This document shows, in pieces, positions 50,128 through 60,222 of a stretch of 64,000 nucleotides of DNA. The first letter of the stretch is position 1, and each line of letters begins with the position of its first letter. The notes under the pieces are model-generated. The model was given only the letters and a program-made list of their open reading frames with translations, was not told the DNA's origin and searched no databases. The DNA comes from Prodigiosinella confusarubida (lineage in GTDB: Bacteria; Pseudomonadota; Gammaproteobacteria; Enterobacterales; Enterobacteriaceae): assembly GCF_002847015.1 (NCBI RefSeq), contig NZ_CP025085.1:4526001-4590000 (forward strand), given 5' to 3'. Position numbers and translations under genes: made by a program.

Positions 50128-50814
50128 TCAGAAATGCTCGAACCAATCGCGGTTCTGTTGGGCAATCGGGGTGATGGAATAGATCATTTCCTGAAGGTGT
50201 ATACGAATGGCATTCTCCGCATCATCCGCATTGTGGGCTTTCAGCGCGTTGAAAATCTGGTAATGCTGCTGAATCAGACTCTGTGGCGGTGATACCTGGC
50301 TCAGACTGAGGAAACGAACTCGGTCCATAGTGGACTTAATGGAATCTATCGTATCCCATGCCAACGGACAACTCGCCATCTGGGTCAAAAGGCGGTGAAA
50401 ATCATCGTCCAGGTTAAGAAATTCCCGCATCTGGTTGTTTTGCGCGGCCAGCTCCTGCCGGTGCAAATTATGTTCCAGAATCAGCAGTTGTTCATCCGTC
50501 GCCGCTTCAGCAGCACGACGGGCAACGGCGCACTCTATCGCCTGCCGAATGAACCTCGCTTCGGCGACCCGCTGCTCCGAAATTTTCATCACAAAAGTAC
50601 CGCGCTGGGGCAATATCTGCACCAAACCAGCTTCGGCCAATTTGATAAACGCCTCACGGACTGGCTGTCGAGAAACATCAAAACGCGTAGATATTTCCTT
50701 TTCGGATAACAGCGTACCCGGTGGAATACTGCACTCAACGATATCTTTACGCAGCAAACGATATATTTGCTGATTTATCGGCTCGTTGTTGTTGATCTGA
50801 GAAGATGTATCCAT
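50128..50814 (-). CDS. rspR: RspR (YdfH): GntR/FadR-type repressor of rspAB
   Basis: This protein of 228 residues from the ATG at 50814 has exactly the length of E. coli YdfH/RspR; the frame also extends to a TTG at 50835. The N-terminal winged helix reads NQQIYRLLRKDI and SRQPVREAFIKLAEAGLV; the C-terminal FCD domain has LDDDFHRLLTQ with the metal-type residues. RspR represses rspAB in E. coli. Here the rspB and rspA genes lie 9 kb away on the same strand, with sugar-acid genes between, so RspR probably controls the whole group. Confidence 0.9.
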   Translation of the reverse strand: MDTSSQINNNEPINQQIYRLLRKDIVECSIPPGTLLSEKEISTRFDVSRQPVREAFIKLAEAGLVQILPQRGTFVMKISEQRVAEARFIRQAIECAVARRAAEAATDEQLLILEHNLHRQELAAQNNQMREFLNLDDDFHRLLTQMASCPLAWDTIDSIKSTMDRVRFLSLSQVSPPQSLIQQHYQIFNALKAHNADDAENAIRIHLQEMIYSITPIAQQNRDWFEHF

Positions 50815-51156
50815 ACCACACAGTGATTTATTCAAGAAATTTATCGATTATGATACAGGTATAATCAAGACTATATCCATCTTCTTTTTCCAGCATTACA
50901 TCAATCTGACGTTAATCATCATCACGCCCATATTTTACTGAATGTATGGAAATTTGGCACAGTCTATACTCAAAATAATTCGAGTTGCAGGAAGGCGGCA
51001 AGTGAGCGAATCCCGATGAGCTTACTCAGGTAAGTGATTCGGGTGAGCGAACGCAGCCAACACACCTGCAACTTGAAGTATGACGGGTATATATGGAGGA
51101 ACACTATACCGTCGGCAAGTGACGGTATAGTGGAGTGCGCATCTGAACAAGGAAGG
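50815..51156. promoter_or_regulatory. rspR upstream region with repeat family B copy 2
   Basis: It contains the rspR promoter (minus strand) close to 50815-50960 and the family B repeat at 50965-51091. A short dyad TATACCGTC...GACGGTATA follows at about 51104-51129 and may terminate the transporter gene upstream. Confidence 0.5.
50965..51091 (+). repeat. Dispersed palindromic repeat family B, copy 2
   Basis: A 127-bp unit very similar to copy 1, from TATACTCAAAATAATTCGAG to ATGACGGGTATA. Together with the oppositely oriented copy 3 it brackets the GPH transporter gene. Confidence 0.9.
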
Positions 51157-52650
51157 TTAGTCTGTCCAGACTTTTTCATATTTATAACCGGTTAAATCTT
51201 CAACAACCTGTTTGGTATTTACATCTACGGTTTGTTTACTACCGTGGTCTCTTAAACGTTCAACTTCGTTGACCAGAATAGTGTGTGTTTTCTTATTCAA
51301 TCTAAAGGTCAACGCGGTCATTAATGCCAGAACTAATAGGACCCCCGTTCCCAGAAACAGGAGTAAGGCAATTGTTTTTATCGCTTCTGGTGATTGAATT
51401 CTACTACCCGTTACAAACCCACCTTCCTGTAAAAATACCCCTACAATAAAGGTAGCGATAGCAACAGTGGTTTTTCTGGAAAATGTCATTACTGCGGCAA
51501 ATAACCCTTCACGCCTTTTTTTGGTAATGGCTTCGTCTACATCCGGGATAAAGGGAAAAACATTCCAGGGAGTGAATTCCAGCACACATCGCCCAACCTG
51601 ATAAATACCCGCAATGATAAACAACAGTATGATTTTTGACTGTGGTTCATAAACATACACCGCATACAGGCACCCCAGACACAGCAACATGACGGAATAG
51701 GCAAATATATACAGTCTGGAAGGCCCATACTTGATCATAGCCAGACCGGCCAACAGCGTCACGGGCAACCCGATAATACTTAATGACAACAAACTTCCTG
51801 CCACAGAAGAAGAAATACTCAAACAATATACACAGAAGAAAACAAATACGGTGTTATAGATGTCTTTAGCCGTAAATGACAGTAAGTAGATGGCTAAATG
51901 TTTCCTGAATGCTCTGACCCTTAAAGTAGAAGCATATTCGGCCCACAGATTACAAAAACGAGTTAACTGTTCTCCAAGCGTCCTCTTCTGAGTGGCTTCC
52001 GGGGACTCTAATACCGCCTTCATCTCATCCGTCAATTCACGTTCCCAGGTGACTTTATAAGAGATAAATACACAGATGGCGAACAAAATAGCGAAAAACA
52101 AACCATTCACAAAATAGGCCGATGGGTTATGTTCCCCAAAATGGCTAATCAACAAACCAGGGATAAAGGTTGCCAGAAATGTCCCGACTGCCGATAAAAA
52201 CATGCGGCATGTTGACAGTTTGGTACGCTGATTAAAATCTTTGGTCATTTCCGATGGCAGCGTTTCCCATGGTATCAATACCATGGCTGCAATCACTTCA
52301 AATAATAGATAAACCGTCAGATAGAACCAGTAGTTCATACCATTCACCCACAAGAGGGTATAAACCAGCATTAATGGTGTGCCAATTAGCAGGAAAAATC
52401 TCCGCCGGCCAAATTTCTTGCCGAAATAATTTTTGTAAAAATGGTCGGTAAAGCTCCCCATAAACAAGCTGATTATCGCATCGACAATACGGGCGATCGC
52501 AACAATTGACGCGGCTTCTATAGGTGTTAAACCAACAAATGTGGTATAGAAAAATAACAACCAGGCACCGATAACCGTAAAGGCGCCTCCACCCATAATA
52601 TCTGTTAACCCATAGCCGATGCCAATGGGTACGGTAACTTTTTTAGACAT
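51157..52650 (-). CDS. GPH-family sugar transporter (TogT/RhiT-like)
   Basis: This protein of 497 residues has about 12 helices and belongs to the glycoside-pentoside-hexuronide:cation symporters. Visible landmarks are GYGLTDIMGGGAF in helix 1, the loop motif FGRRRFFLLIGTP and IPWETLPSEMT. In soft-rot bacteria members of this family import oligogalacturonides (TogT) or rhamnogalacturonides (RhiT). Its place beside uronate genes supports an unsaturated or saturated uronide substrate; which one is undetermined. The gene stands alone, bracketed by inverted family B repeats. Confidence 0.83.
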   Translation of the reverse strand: MSKKVTVPIGIGYGLTDIMGGGAFTVIGAWLLFFYTTFVGLTPIEAASIVAIARIVDAIISLFMGSFTDHFYKNYFGKKFGRRRFFLLIGTPLMLVYTLLWVNGMNYWFYLTVYLLFEVIAAMVLIPWETLPSEMTKDFNQRTKLSTCRMFLSAVGTFLATFIPGLLISHFGEHNPSAYFVNGLFFAILFAICVFISYKVTWERELTDEMKAVLESPEATQKRTLGEQLTRFCNLWAEYASTLRVRAFRKHLAIYLLSFTAKDIYNTVFVFFCVYCLSISSSVAGSLLSLSIIGLPVTLLAGLAMIKYGPSRLYIFAYSVMLLCLGCLYAVYVYEPQSKIILLFIIAGIYQVGRCVLEFTPWNVFPFIPDVDEAITKKRREGLFAAVMTFSRKTTVAIATFIVGVFLQEGGFVTGSRIQSPEAIKTIALLLFLGTGVLLVLALMTALTFRLNKKTHTILVNEVERLRDHGSKQTVDVNTKQVVEDLTGYKYEKVWTD

Positions 52651-53072
52651 TCTATTAAGCCTCTATTTGCAAAAAATTATACGCAATGGAAATATCGTGG
52701 TAAAAATGTTTTTTTAATAAGGCCATCAGATACAGAGAAAAAATCATCTTCATACCTAACTTATTCGAACATCATCATTTTCACCTGGTGTATTCATCCC
52801 CTCGATAATGAAAATCCTGATAGCGCTCTGTTTTATTTTTATAAAAATCTCAAAAAACAACACAATCTAAACTACATCTGATAGATAAAATTCCATTTAA
52901 TATGGACAGGGAAAAATCATATCAGGTATATACCCGTCATACCTCAAGGTGCAGGTGTGTTGGCTGCGTTCGCTCACCCGAATCACTTACCTGAGTAAGC
53001 TCATCGGGATTCGCTCACTTGCCGCCTTCCTGCACCTCGAATTATTTTGGGTATAGTTATCCTTATTTAAAA
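52651..53072. promoter_or_regulatory. Intergenic region with repeat family B copy 3 and transporter promoter
   Basis: The AT-rich part (52651-52928) is upstream of the GPH transporter on the minus strand and should hold its promoter; the rest is the repeat and a few bases beside the uxaC stop. No clear KdgR or CRP palindrome was found. Confidence 0.45.
52929..53055 (-). repeat. Dispersed palindromic repeat family B, copy 3 (inverted)
   Basis: A 127-bp unit in the opposite orientation to copies 1 and 2, running TATACCCGTCATACCTCAAG to AATTATTTTGGGTATA. The arms carry paired changes (AAGGTGCAGG against CCTGCACCTCG), which keep the stem intact and point to selection on, or gene conversion of, the folded form. 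Confidence 0.9.
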
Positions 53073-54476
53073 CTAAAAATTAAAGTAATCCCGTGCGTTC
53101 TGATAACAGATGTTCTTAATCAGTCGGGTTAGTAGCTCATTATCGTCAGGTATTTCACCATCCGTTACCCACTGCCCGACTAGATTGCATAAAATACGAC
53201 GGAAGTATTCATGTCGGGTATAAGAAATAAAGCTACGTGAGTCAGTCAGCATGCCGACAAAATTCACCAGCAAACCATGATCGGCCAGCGCGGTTAATTG
53301 TCGAATCATTCCACGTTTGGTGTCATTGAACCACCATCCCGCCCCCAATTGCATACGGGATTTCACAGCGCCTGCCGCCTGAAAATTTGCCAGTGAAGAA
53401 GCCACGACATCGTTATAGGTTGGATCCAGGTTATAAAAAATAACCTTAGGCAGCGCGTCATTACGCGACATTGCATCAAGCAACCCATTTATATTACTGG
53501 CGACATCCGTTTGATCACAGATAGAGTCATAACCGACATTAGCGCCTAACTGTTTAAACATACGGCTGTTATTATTACGGGATGCGCCAAAATGAATTTG
53601 CATTGCCCAGTCACGTTTGGCATAAGAGGCCGCTAACGATAACAACACCGCAGATTTATAGCGAGCATCATCATCGTGAGATAATGCCAGACCTTGTCGT
53701 TTTTTCGCAAAAAGCGCTTCCTGCTCTTTTTCATCCGACAGCATGAATTCCAACTTGGTTAAACCATGATCGGATAAACGCCCTCCTTTCTGATGAAAAT
53801 AGGCTACACGCTGATCTAGTGCGTCGAGGAAGTCTTGAAAATGGGTGATCGTCTTATTGTTCAATTGTTCCAGACGGCCAATAAACTGAATAAAGGTGTC
53901 GCCATGACCATCGAGTGCCTCATCCGGCCGGAATGTCGGCAACACTTGGGTTGTAAATGTTTTATCTGCCCGCAGAATATCATGATATTCCAGTGAGTCA
54001 GTCGGTGCATCTGTTGTACAAATGGTTTCCACATTAGATTTCTTAATTAATCCTCTCGGAGAAAATGCCGGTGAACGGAGTAATTCATTACATTTTTCCC
54101 AAACAGATTTCCAGTTATGACTATTTAACGTCTCCGTGATCCCGAAATAGAACTTTAATTCCAGATGCGTCCAGTGATAAAGCGGATTACCAATACACGA
54201 TTCAACGGTTTCAGCCCATGCCTGGAATTTCTCTATTGCTGTTGCATTCCCGGTTATTTTCTCTTCCGGAATACCATTAGCACGCATTGCCCGCCATTTA
54301 TAATGATCTCCGGCCAGCCAAAGCGCCGTGATATCAGCAAATGGTCTGTCTTCAGCGATTACTTTTGGATCGAGATGACAGTGATAATCAATAATCGGTT
54401 GATGCTCAGCTACATCATGATAAAGTTTACGAGCGGTCTCATTATTTAAAATAAAATCCTTTCCGATAAACGCCAT
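53073..54476 (-). CDS. uxaC: UxaC: uronate isomerase
   Basis: This 467-residue amidohydrolase-superfamily enzyme begins with the metal motif YHCHLDP (about residue 31) and keeps the family landmarks TTDAPTDSLEYH and MQIHFGASRNNN. It interconverts D-glucuronate with D-fructuronate and D-galacturonate with D-tagaturonate. Downstream steps are present nearby: the fructuronate-reductase-like gene and RspA, which dehydrates D-mannonate to 2-keto-3-deoxygluconate. Length is normal. Uronate-degrading relatives usually carry another uxaC with uxaA/uxaB, so this may be a second copy; that cannot be tested here. Confidence 0.93.
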   Translation of the reverse strand: MAFIGKDFILNNETARKLYHDVAEHQPIIDYHCHLDPKVIAEDRPFADITALWLAGDHYKWRAMRANGIPEEKITGNATAIEKFQAWAETVESCIGNPLYHWTHLELKFYFGITETLNSHNWKSVWEKCNELLRSPAFSPRGLIKKSNVETICTTDAPTDSLEYHDILRADKTFTTQVLPTFRPDEALDGHGDTFIQFIGRLEQLNNKTITHFQDFLDALDQRVAYFHQKGGRLSDHGLTKLEFMLSDEKEQEALFAKKRQGLALSHDDDARYKSAVLLSLAASYAKRDWAMQIHFGASRNNNSRMFKQLGANVGYDSICDQTDVASNINGLLDAMSRNDALPKVIFYNLDPTYNDVVASSLANFQAAGAVKSRMQLGAGWWFNDTKRGMIRQLTALADHGLLVNFVGMLTDSRSFISYTRHEYFRRILCNLVGQWVTDGEIPDDNELLTRLIKNICYQNARDYFNF

Positions 54477-54653
54477 ATTTTCCCCCTTATGTAAATAAAT
54501 TCACACCACAGTCCATTTATTTCCTAGTGGAAAGATAATATCCTTTCCTCAATAAGAAAAAATAACGTCATATTTAGTGCCAATTCATTAATATATAGGG
54601 ATAATGCGTCACACCGTTTATCCCTATTACCCAATATCAGTCAGATTATGAAA

Positions 54654-56144
54654 TCAGTATTTATTTACCTTCTGCAAAATCAGGCCAACTGATTTTTTTG
54701 CACCATGCGTTTGCAGTAATGTATAAGCCGCAGAGACCTGCTGAATAAAAATAGAACTGTCTGGCAAATCGTTACCAAATACGTCACGCAAACTTAATAA
54801 CGCGTTGACTCTGGCCTGGCCATCCACACTTTGTGCCACCAGTTGTGCCAGTTTTTCTTTCAATGGATCACTGATCTCAATAGCTTGCCCTGCATCGTCC
54901 ACGCCACTGACATAGCGCATCCATCCCGCCACGCCCAGTGCCAGAAAATCAAAAGACTCGCCTTTAGCCAGATGGACACGAATTGAGTCCAGCATGCGTT
55001 GTGGCAGCTTCAACGTTCCGTCCATCGCAATTTGCCAGGTACGGTGCTTCAGCCCGGTATTCCAATAACGCTCGAGCAATGACTCGGCATAAGCCACCAG
55101 ATCGACATTTTCAACATGCAACGTTGTTGCCTGCTCATTCAGCATCAATTGCCGTGCTGCCTGAACATAGTCCTGGTCCTGCATGCACTCATCAATATAC
55201 TGATAACCCGCCAGATAACCGAGGTAAGCCAGAAAAGAGTGACTGCCATTCAGCATTCTCAGTTTCATTTCTTCGTAAGGCAGTACATCAGCTACCAATT
55301 CTGCACCGGCCCTCTCCCAATCGGGACGTCCAGCGACGAAATGATCTTCAATGACCCATTGTCTGAAGGGCTCGCAGGCAATCCCCACCGGATCCTGAAT
55401 GCCTCCAATGACCTGTGTAATTTTCTCCAGAGAGTCTGGTGTTATCGCGGGAACAATCCGATCAACCATCGTTGAAGGGAAGCTGACGTTGTTTTCGATC
55501 CATGTGGCCAACGTAACATCCTGCGCTTTAGCCAATGCAAGAACTACGTTGCGGGTGACGCTGCCATTATTCGGCATATTGTCACAAGACATCACGGAAA
55601 ACGGCATCAGAGATTTTTCCCGACGTAACCGCAATGCTTCAATAATCACTCCAGGCGCGGAGTGTGGCTGACGCGGGTGAGCGATATCATGCTGGATCAA
55701 CGGGTGACTCACATCAATAGATGCGGTTGACGGTAAATAGCAATACCCTTTCTCCGTCACCGTCAGCGAGACAATCGCAATATCAGGCTGAGTCATCGCC
55801 GCAAGCACCTTCTCAATACCATCCACTGCGCCGTGCAGCGCTTGTCGCACAACACCCACGACACGACCATGCCAATGGCTGCCACTCATTTCACAGACGG
55901 AATAGAGTAAGTCCTGTTGTTTCAGATCAGCAATTTGCTGTTCGCCGCCAATCAGGTTAACTTCGCAATATCCCCAGTCGCTGCCATGTTCAGCAGCCAG
56001 TTGATCAGCGAAAACCGCTTGATGTGCCCGATGGAATGCGCCGAAGCCCAGATGCACGATACGTATTTTCAGTAAACTACGGTCATATACAGGAACAATC
56101 ACGCCTGGCGACACCTGTTTAAGATTATTTTGTGAAAGATTCAT
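54654..56144 (-). CDS. Mannitol-dehydrogenase-family sugar-acid oxidoreductase (UxuB/YdfI-like)
   Basis: A long-chain polyol dehydrogenase of 496 residues. The Rossmann motif is [14 protein letters not shown] near residue 30, and the conserved catalytic region includes [13 protein letters not shown] and [18 protein letters not shown], where the lysine and the NGxH motif lie. UxuB and YdfI reduce D-fructuronate to D-mannonate. In E. coli ydfI is near ydfZ and rspR, and this gene is in the matching neighbourhood here. Coupling with UxaC and RspA gives glucuronate to fructuronate to mannonate to KDG. YdfI and UxuB cannot be told apart by eye. Confidence 0.88.
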   Translation of the reverse strand: MNLSQNNLKQVSPGVIVPVYDRSLLKIRIVHLGFGAFHRAHQAVFADQLAAEHGSDWGYCEVNLIGGEQQIADLKQQDLLYSVCEMSGSHWHGRVVGVVRQALHGAVDGIEKVLAAMTQPDIAIVSLTVTEKGYCYLPSTASIDVSHPLIQHDIAHPRQPHSAPGVIIEALRLRREKSLMPFSVMSCDNMPNNGSVTRNVVLALAKAQDVTLATWIENNVSFPSTMVDRIVPAITPDSLEKITQVIGGIQDPVGIACEPFRQWVIEDHFVAGRPDWERAGAELVADVLPYEEMKLRMLNGSHSFLAYLGYLAGYQYIDECMQDQDYVQAARQLMLNEQATTLHVENVDLVAYAESLLERYWNTGLKHRTWQIAMDGTLKLPQRMLDSIRVHLAKGESFDFLALGVAGWMRYVSGVDDAGQAIEISDPLKEKLAQLVAQSVDGQARVNALLSLRDVFGNDLPDSSIFIQQVSAAYTLLQTHGAKKSVGLILQKVNKY

Positions 56145-56154
56145 CGAAAGACTC

Positions 56155-56625
56155 TCATTTCAAATTCAGCAAGCTAAGCGGAACCTTAGCCACAACTTTA
56201 CGAACCGGCTGTACCGCTTCCACCTGACATAACGGAGTGTGGATGTCCCAGGGGAACAGCACGACAAAATCACCACTATTGAGGATCAAGGATTTTTCGT
56301 TACCTGATTTGCCATAATAGAAATCATTGTCCTGTTCAGGATGTGCCTCATCCGATGTACGCGAGAGCACCGGCTGATATTCCAGATACTCAGTGCCAGA
56401 AATAACGAACTGTACATCTATATTCTGTCGATGAGTTTCAGCGATACGGGTTGCTGATGGCTCAGTATTCGCATGGAATGTTTTGTAAACCACACCCTGC
56501 TCGATCATTTCACCGTCCGGATGCTGGCTAAAATCCAAGTTATGGATCCGAGCCAAAACGTCATAGATAGTCTCAGCAAACTCAGCTCGGCTTTTTTCCA
56601 GTTGGAGAATATTGCCAATAATCAT
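56155..56625 (-). CDS. yiaL: YiaL/YhcH/YjgK-family cupin protein
   Basis: This protein of 156 residues has a beta-sandwich family fold (DUF386) with conserved [22 protein letters not shown], read as [15 protein letters not shown], and [10 protein letters not shown]. Members occur with sugar-acid and sialic-acid genes and are proposed to act on anomeric forms of sugars. The start overlaps the yiaK stop by four bases, as in the E. coli yiaK-yiaL order. The exact reaction is unsettled for the family. Confidence 0.83.
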   Translation of the reverse strand: MIIGNILQLEKSRAEFAETIYDVLARIHNLDFSQHPDGEMIEQGVVYKTFHANTEPSATRIAETHRQNIDVQFVISGTEYLEYQPVLSRTSDEAHPEQDNDFYYGKSGNEKSLILNSGDFVVLFPWDIHTPLCQVEAVQPVRKVVAKVPLSLLNLK

Positions 56626-57647
56626 GCGATCACCGATTTCGACAATGCTAAAACTTCAGCCCATACGCCATCGTCGACCGGAATTCCCTGGACCCGATTT
56701 TCATTGCGGGTTTTCATCTCACGTTCTCCTGGGTAGTAGACCTCTTTCTGCCCTTCGGCAAGTTCCGACGTTTTAACGTAATCCGCTACGCTATCAGCCA
56801 TACGATTACTGAAATCACGCCCGCCAAGCTGGGCTGGATCAAAAACGATAAAAATCTGACTGGCCCCGGTACAACTGCCTCGTCCAACGTTATCGATCTC
56901 ATTCGTTGGATTACCGGCAGAAAGCAGAGCGGCCATCGCATCAAGCAGAATTGCCATACCGGAACCCTTCCAATAACCGGTAGGCAAAATACGCATAGAT
57001 TGTTCAATCGGGCCGGGCTCATCCGTCAGGTTGCCCTCTTTATCGTAGCCGCCGGGGAAAGGTAAACGGTCGCCTTTCAGGCGCGTTACCTGTAACTTTC
57101 CGTACGCATATTGAGACATCGCCATATCCAGTACCAACGGTCCTTTTTCACGCGGCACTGCCATCACAAAAGGGTTATTACCCAAGCGGGTATTTTTAGC
57201 GCCCCATGCTGGCATGCAAGATTCCGTATTGGTCCAGCAAATGGCAGCGAGCCCCTTTTCTGCGGTTTTCCATCCATACGTGCCGCCTCGCATCCAATGT
57301 GTGGTATTACGTAATGCAACAATACCGATACCATTTTTACGTGCGACTTCTGTCGCTCTTTCAACGGCAAACAATGCGTTAGTAATACCGACACCTTGAT
57401 TACCATCATAAATTTCAATAACACCCAATGATTTAACTTGAGTGGGTTCAGCCTGAATATCAACCCAACCTTTTTTAACGTAATCGACAAACCGGGATAC
57501 GCGATTCAATCCATGTGAATAGATGCCATCACAGCTGGATTCAGTATGAATCTGAGCGCAAACCTCGGCTTTTTTTTCACTTAATCCCACATTCATAAAT
57601 GCTTTTTTTACCGTCGCTTTCATGACATCAAAATTAATTCTTTGCAT
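56622..57647 (-). CDS. yiaK: YiaK-like NAD(P)H-dependent sugar-acid dehydrogenase
   Basis: This 341-residue malate/L-lactate dehydrogenase-family enzyme has the family helix SCDGIYSHGLNRVSRFV with the catalytic histidine, TTHWMRGGTYGW, and GPLVLDMAMSQYAYGKL. E. coli YiaK reduces 2,3-diketo-L-gulonate. The E. coli lyx/yia pathway genes other than yiaL are not present here, so the true substrate may be another keto-sugar acid. It forms a two-gene unit with yiaL. Confidence 0.85.
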   Translation of the reverse strand: MQRINFDVMKATVKKAFMNVGLSEKKAEVCAQIHTESSCDGIYSHGLNRVSRFVDYVKKGWVDIQAEPTQVKSLGVIEIYDGNQGVGITNALFAVERATEVARKNGIGIVALRNTTHWMRGGTYGWKTAEKGLAAICWTNTESCMPAWGAKNTRLGNNPFVMAVPREKGPLVLDMAMSQYAYGKLQVTRLKGDRLPFPGGYDKEGNLTDEPGPIEQSMRILPTGYWKGSGMAILLDAMAALLSAGNPTNEIDNVGRGSCTGASQIFIVFDPAQLGGRDFSNRMADSVADYVKTSELAEGQKEVYYPGEREMKTRNENRVQGIPVDDGVWAEVLALSKSVIA

Positions 57648-57711
57648 ATATCCCCCCCATTAATTATGTGAGTTAAAGATAACTGTTATTTCTATTCAGA
57701 AGTCATGATCA

Positions 57712-57765
57712 AGAAGGATGACATACCGCATCAATAATTAATGTCGGTTGAACTCCATTTAATAA
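57712..57765 (-). pseudogene. 54-bp internal fragment of rspB
   Basis: This stretch matches 59477-59530 inside rspB at 52 of 54 positions and in the same orientation. It has no reading role here and lies between yiaK and the ACS transporter gene. It marks a past duplication or recombination in the sugar-acid cluster. Confidence 0.85.
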
Positions 57766-57811
57766 CATCATGACATATACCTGCTAAATATTCCGAATAC
57801 AACAGAGTGAA

Positions 57812-59107
57812 TTATAATGTAGACGCTGATTTCAATGATTCGTTTGATAACTTGGGCGGTTTAATCACCAACAATACTAATACTGCCCCCAATGCTGCCA
57901 CACCACCGGCAAGAATAAAGGCACTGTCAAACTTACCGGTATTTTGCACAATAAAACCGGTAACGACAGGGCCGACAATTCCTGAAATACTACCAATTAA
58001 ATGAATAAATCCACTGGTGCCACCAACGCGGCTTTTATGTACCACATCCTGAATAATCGCCCAATAGATAGCACCTGTAATATAAAGGAAAAAAATAGAC
58101 ACAGACATTAACATAACCGCTGGGACAACACTGGAAACCATCCCCGCTAATGCGACGCATACTGCGGCAGAAAAAAGAGATACAACTAACACTATTTTAC
58201 GCGAAAGCAGTAACCGTCCGGTAATTTTGAATATCTTATCAGATATCCAGCCACCCAATGCCAACCCAACAAAACCGACAATCCATGGAATAACTGTAGT
58301 CAAGCTCATTTCTTTAATATTAAGACCATGTGCTTGCACCAAATAAGCCGGGAACCAACTGAGAAAGAAAAATAGAATATAGTTATAACAAAAGAAGGCA
58401 AAGGCAGTGACAAGAATTATCGGCTGACGCAGATAATAGCCAAGTCCATGTGCAGAATGGGCCATTTCATCTTCAACAGAAAGGCTCTCGTCTTTAAGCT
58501 GATTAATCAGTTCTCGTTCGCTTTGGGTAATGTGCCGACTACTAGCCGGATTATCTGATGAGAGGAAAAACCAAACCACCATCCAGACAATACCCACCGC
58601 GCAGATAATCATAAAGGCGGGACGCCAGCCAAAAGAGAGTGCAAGATACCCGACAATAGGCCCGGCGACAGCGCCTCCCAATGGCGATCCGGCACTTAAC
58701 AGTCCCATCGCGGTAGCAGCCTGTTTTTTGGGAAACCATCCGTTGATCATTTTATTCGCCGACGAACAGATAGGACCTTCCGCCATGCCGAACAGTACCC
58801 GTAAAATCAATAATGACCAGAATCCCGTTGCTATTGCCGTCATGCCGCAGAAGATGGACCATAATCCAACAGCGAATCCCATTACTAATGTTGGACCAAA
58901 TTTATCTACCGCCAATCCACCAATAAAATTAAATAATGCATAACCAAAAAAGAAACTACCAAAAATCATGCCGAACTGTTCAGCATTAATCATCAAATCT
59001 TTTTCGATCATAGGAACGGTAATAGATAAGGCCACACGATCAAGATAATTAATCATGTAAACCATAAATAATAATAAGACAATAATCCAACGTAAATTTC
59101 TGAACAT
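57812..59107 (-). CDS. MFS transporter, anion:cation symporter (ACS) family, sugar-acid type
   Basis: This protein of 431 residues has 12 predicted helices. Helix 1 reads YMINYLDRVALSITVP, typical of ExuT, GudP and LgoT, and the substrate-binding motif GMAEGPICSSANKMINGWFP follows in helix 4 (core AEGPICSSANKM). Such transporters import hexuronates, galactonate or glucarate with protons. It lies between rspB and yiaK on the same strand and is bracketed by rspB and a piece of rspB, so it may have been inserted into an older gene order. The substrate is probably a hexuronate or an aldonate. Confidence 0.87.
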   Translation of the reverse strand: MFRNLRWIIVLLLFMVYMINYLDRVALSITVPMIEKDLMINAEQFGMIFGSFFFGYALFNFIGGLAVDKFGPTLVMGFAVGLWSIFCGMTAIATGFWSLLILRVLFGMAEGPICSSANKMINGWFPKKQAATAMGLLSAGSPLGGAVAGPIVGYLALSFGWRPAFMIICAVGIVWMVVWFFLSSDNPASSRHITQSERELINQLKDESLSVEDEMAHSAHGLGYYLRQPIILVTAFAFFCYNYILFFFLSWFPAYLVQAHGLNIKEMSLTTVIPWIVGFVGLALGGWISDKIFKITGRLLLSRKIVLVVSLFSAAVCVALAGMVSSVVPAVMLMSVSIFFLYITGAIYWAIIQDVVHKSRVGGTSGFIHLIGSISGIVGPVVTGFIVQNTGKFDSAFILAGGVAALGAVLVLLVIKPPKLSNESLKSASTL

Positions 59108-59149
59108 AATTGCTCCGAAATATTAATTTATTTTTAGTAATGTAGGGGC

Positions 59150-59170
59150 AGAGGCAGCATAGCCGCCTCT
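59150..59170 (-). terminator. Hairpin downstream of rspB
   Basis: AGAGGC and GCCTCT pair over 6 bp around a 9-base loop, 10 bases after the rspB stop on the minus strand. It is weak and may only attenuate transcription into the transporter gene. Confidence 0.45.
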
Positions 59171-59179
59171 ATGGAGTCG

Positions 59180-60190
59180 TTAATTCACGCTTAAAATAAC
59201 CTTACAGCAATTACGCTGATCTTTCTCAAATAGGCTCATTGCCTTTTCTATGTTCTCTAACGGAACATAATGCGTTACCAGTTTTCCCGGCTTAATAAAT
59301 CCTTTCACCATCCATTCAATAACAATTGGGAAACGATGACTATTCAGACGAGAGGTAAATAATGATAACTCTTTACTGGTTAGACTCTGCTGTGTAATTA
59401 AGCTGGGTTCGCCAGAAAACCCAAGTAGACCAATACGTGCGGCAGGTGATGCTAATGATGCGGCTTCAGCCAAAATAGAAGGATGACATGCCGCATCAAT
59501 AATTAATGTCGGTTGAATTCCATTTAATAAGTCAGACAAGAGTGTCTGGCTATTATCCAATATCATGTCAGCGCCATTTTCTTTTGCCATAGCCAGACGT
59601 TCAGGTAACCGATCAGCAACAATAACCTGTTGTACGTTGTAAACGCCTTTTAATACCTGAACAGCGGTAAGTCCCATTGGACCAGCACCATAGACCAGCG
59701 CGATATCTTTTGCGGTCGGTTGTAAAAAGGCAGTAATGTTGGCCGCGATCGTGAAAGGTTCAACCAAACTCGCCAGCTTGTCTGGTATTGAATCAGGAAT
59801 ACGGTAAGCATTGGTTGCAGGGGCACAAGCGTATTCGCTAAAGCCGCCATCACGATGTACGCCGATGACCTGTAACTCGCTACACACATTAGGACGACCG
59901 ACAGAACAAGGGTAACAATGTCCGCAGCTAACCACCGGGTCTACCGCAACACGTTCCCCAATACGCGAGACATCAACGCCCTCACCCACTGCATCAATAA
60001 TGCCAAAAAACTCATGACCAATAACCCGAGGATATTTCGCAAACGGATTGTGTCCGTGCCAGATATGCACATCAGAACCACAGATACTGGCATAGCTCAC
60101 CTTTACCCGAACTTCATTCGCGGTGGGCTGAGGCAGCGGACGTTCCTGAATAATCAGGTTTCCTGGTGTTTCAATTACAACACTTTTCAT
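59180..60190 (-). CDS. rspB: RspB: zinc-type alcohol dehydrogenase
   Basis: This medium-chain dehydrogenase of 336 residues is closely similar to E. coli RspB along its length. The catalytic zinc ligands lie in ICGSD and GHEFFG, and the structural zinc is held in CGHCYPCSVGRPNVC. The NAD-binding turn is YGAGPMGL. RspB is proposed to oxidise a sugar acid (D-mannonate or L-gulonate type) in partnership with RspA. It starts 32 bases after the rspA stop. An internal 54-bp segment is duplicated at 57712. Confidence 0.92.
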   Translation of the reverse strand: MKSVVIETPGNLIIQERPLPQPTANEVRVKVSYASICGSDVHIWHGHNPFAKYPRVIGHEFFGIIDAVGEGVDVSRIGERVAVDPVVSCGHCYPCSVGRPNVCSELQVIGVHRDGGFSEYACAPATNAYRIPDSIPDKLASLVEPFTIAANITAFLQPTAKDIALVYGAGPMGLTAVQVLKGVYNVQQVIVADRLPERLAMAKENGADMILDNSQTLLSDLLNGIQPTLIIDAACHPSILAEAASLASPAARIGLLGFSGEPSLITQQSLTSKELSLFTSRLNSHRFPIVIEWMVKGFIKPGKLVTHYVPLENIEKAMSLFEKDQRNCCKVILSVN

Positions 60191-60222
60191 TGCCTGGACT
60201 CCTGTTTTTTAATTGTCACTAT

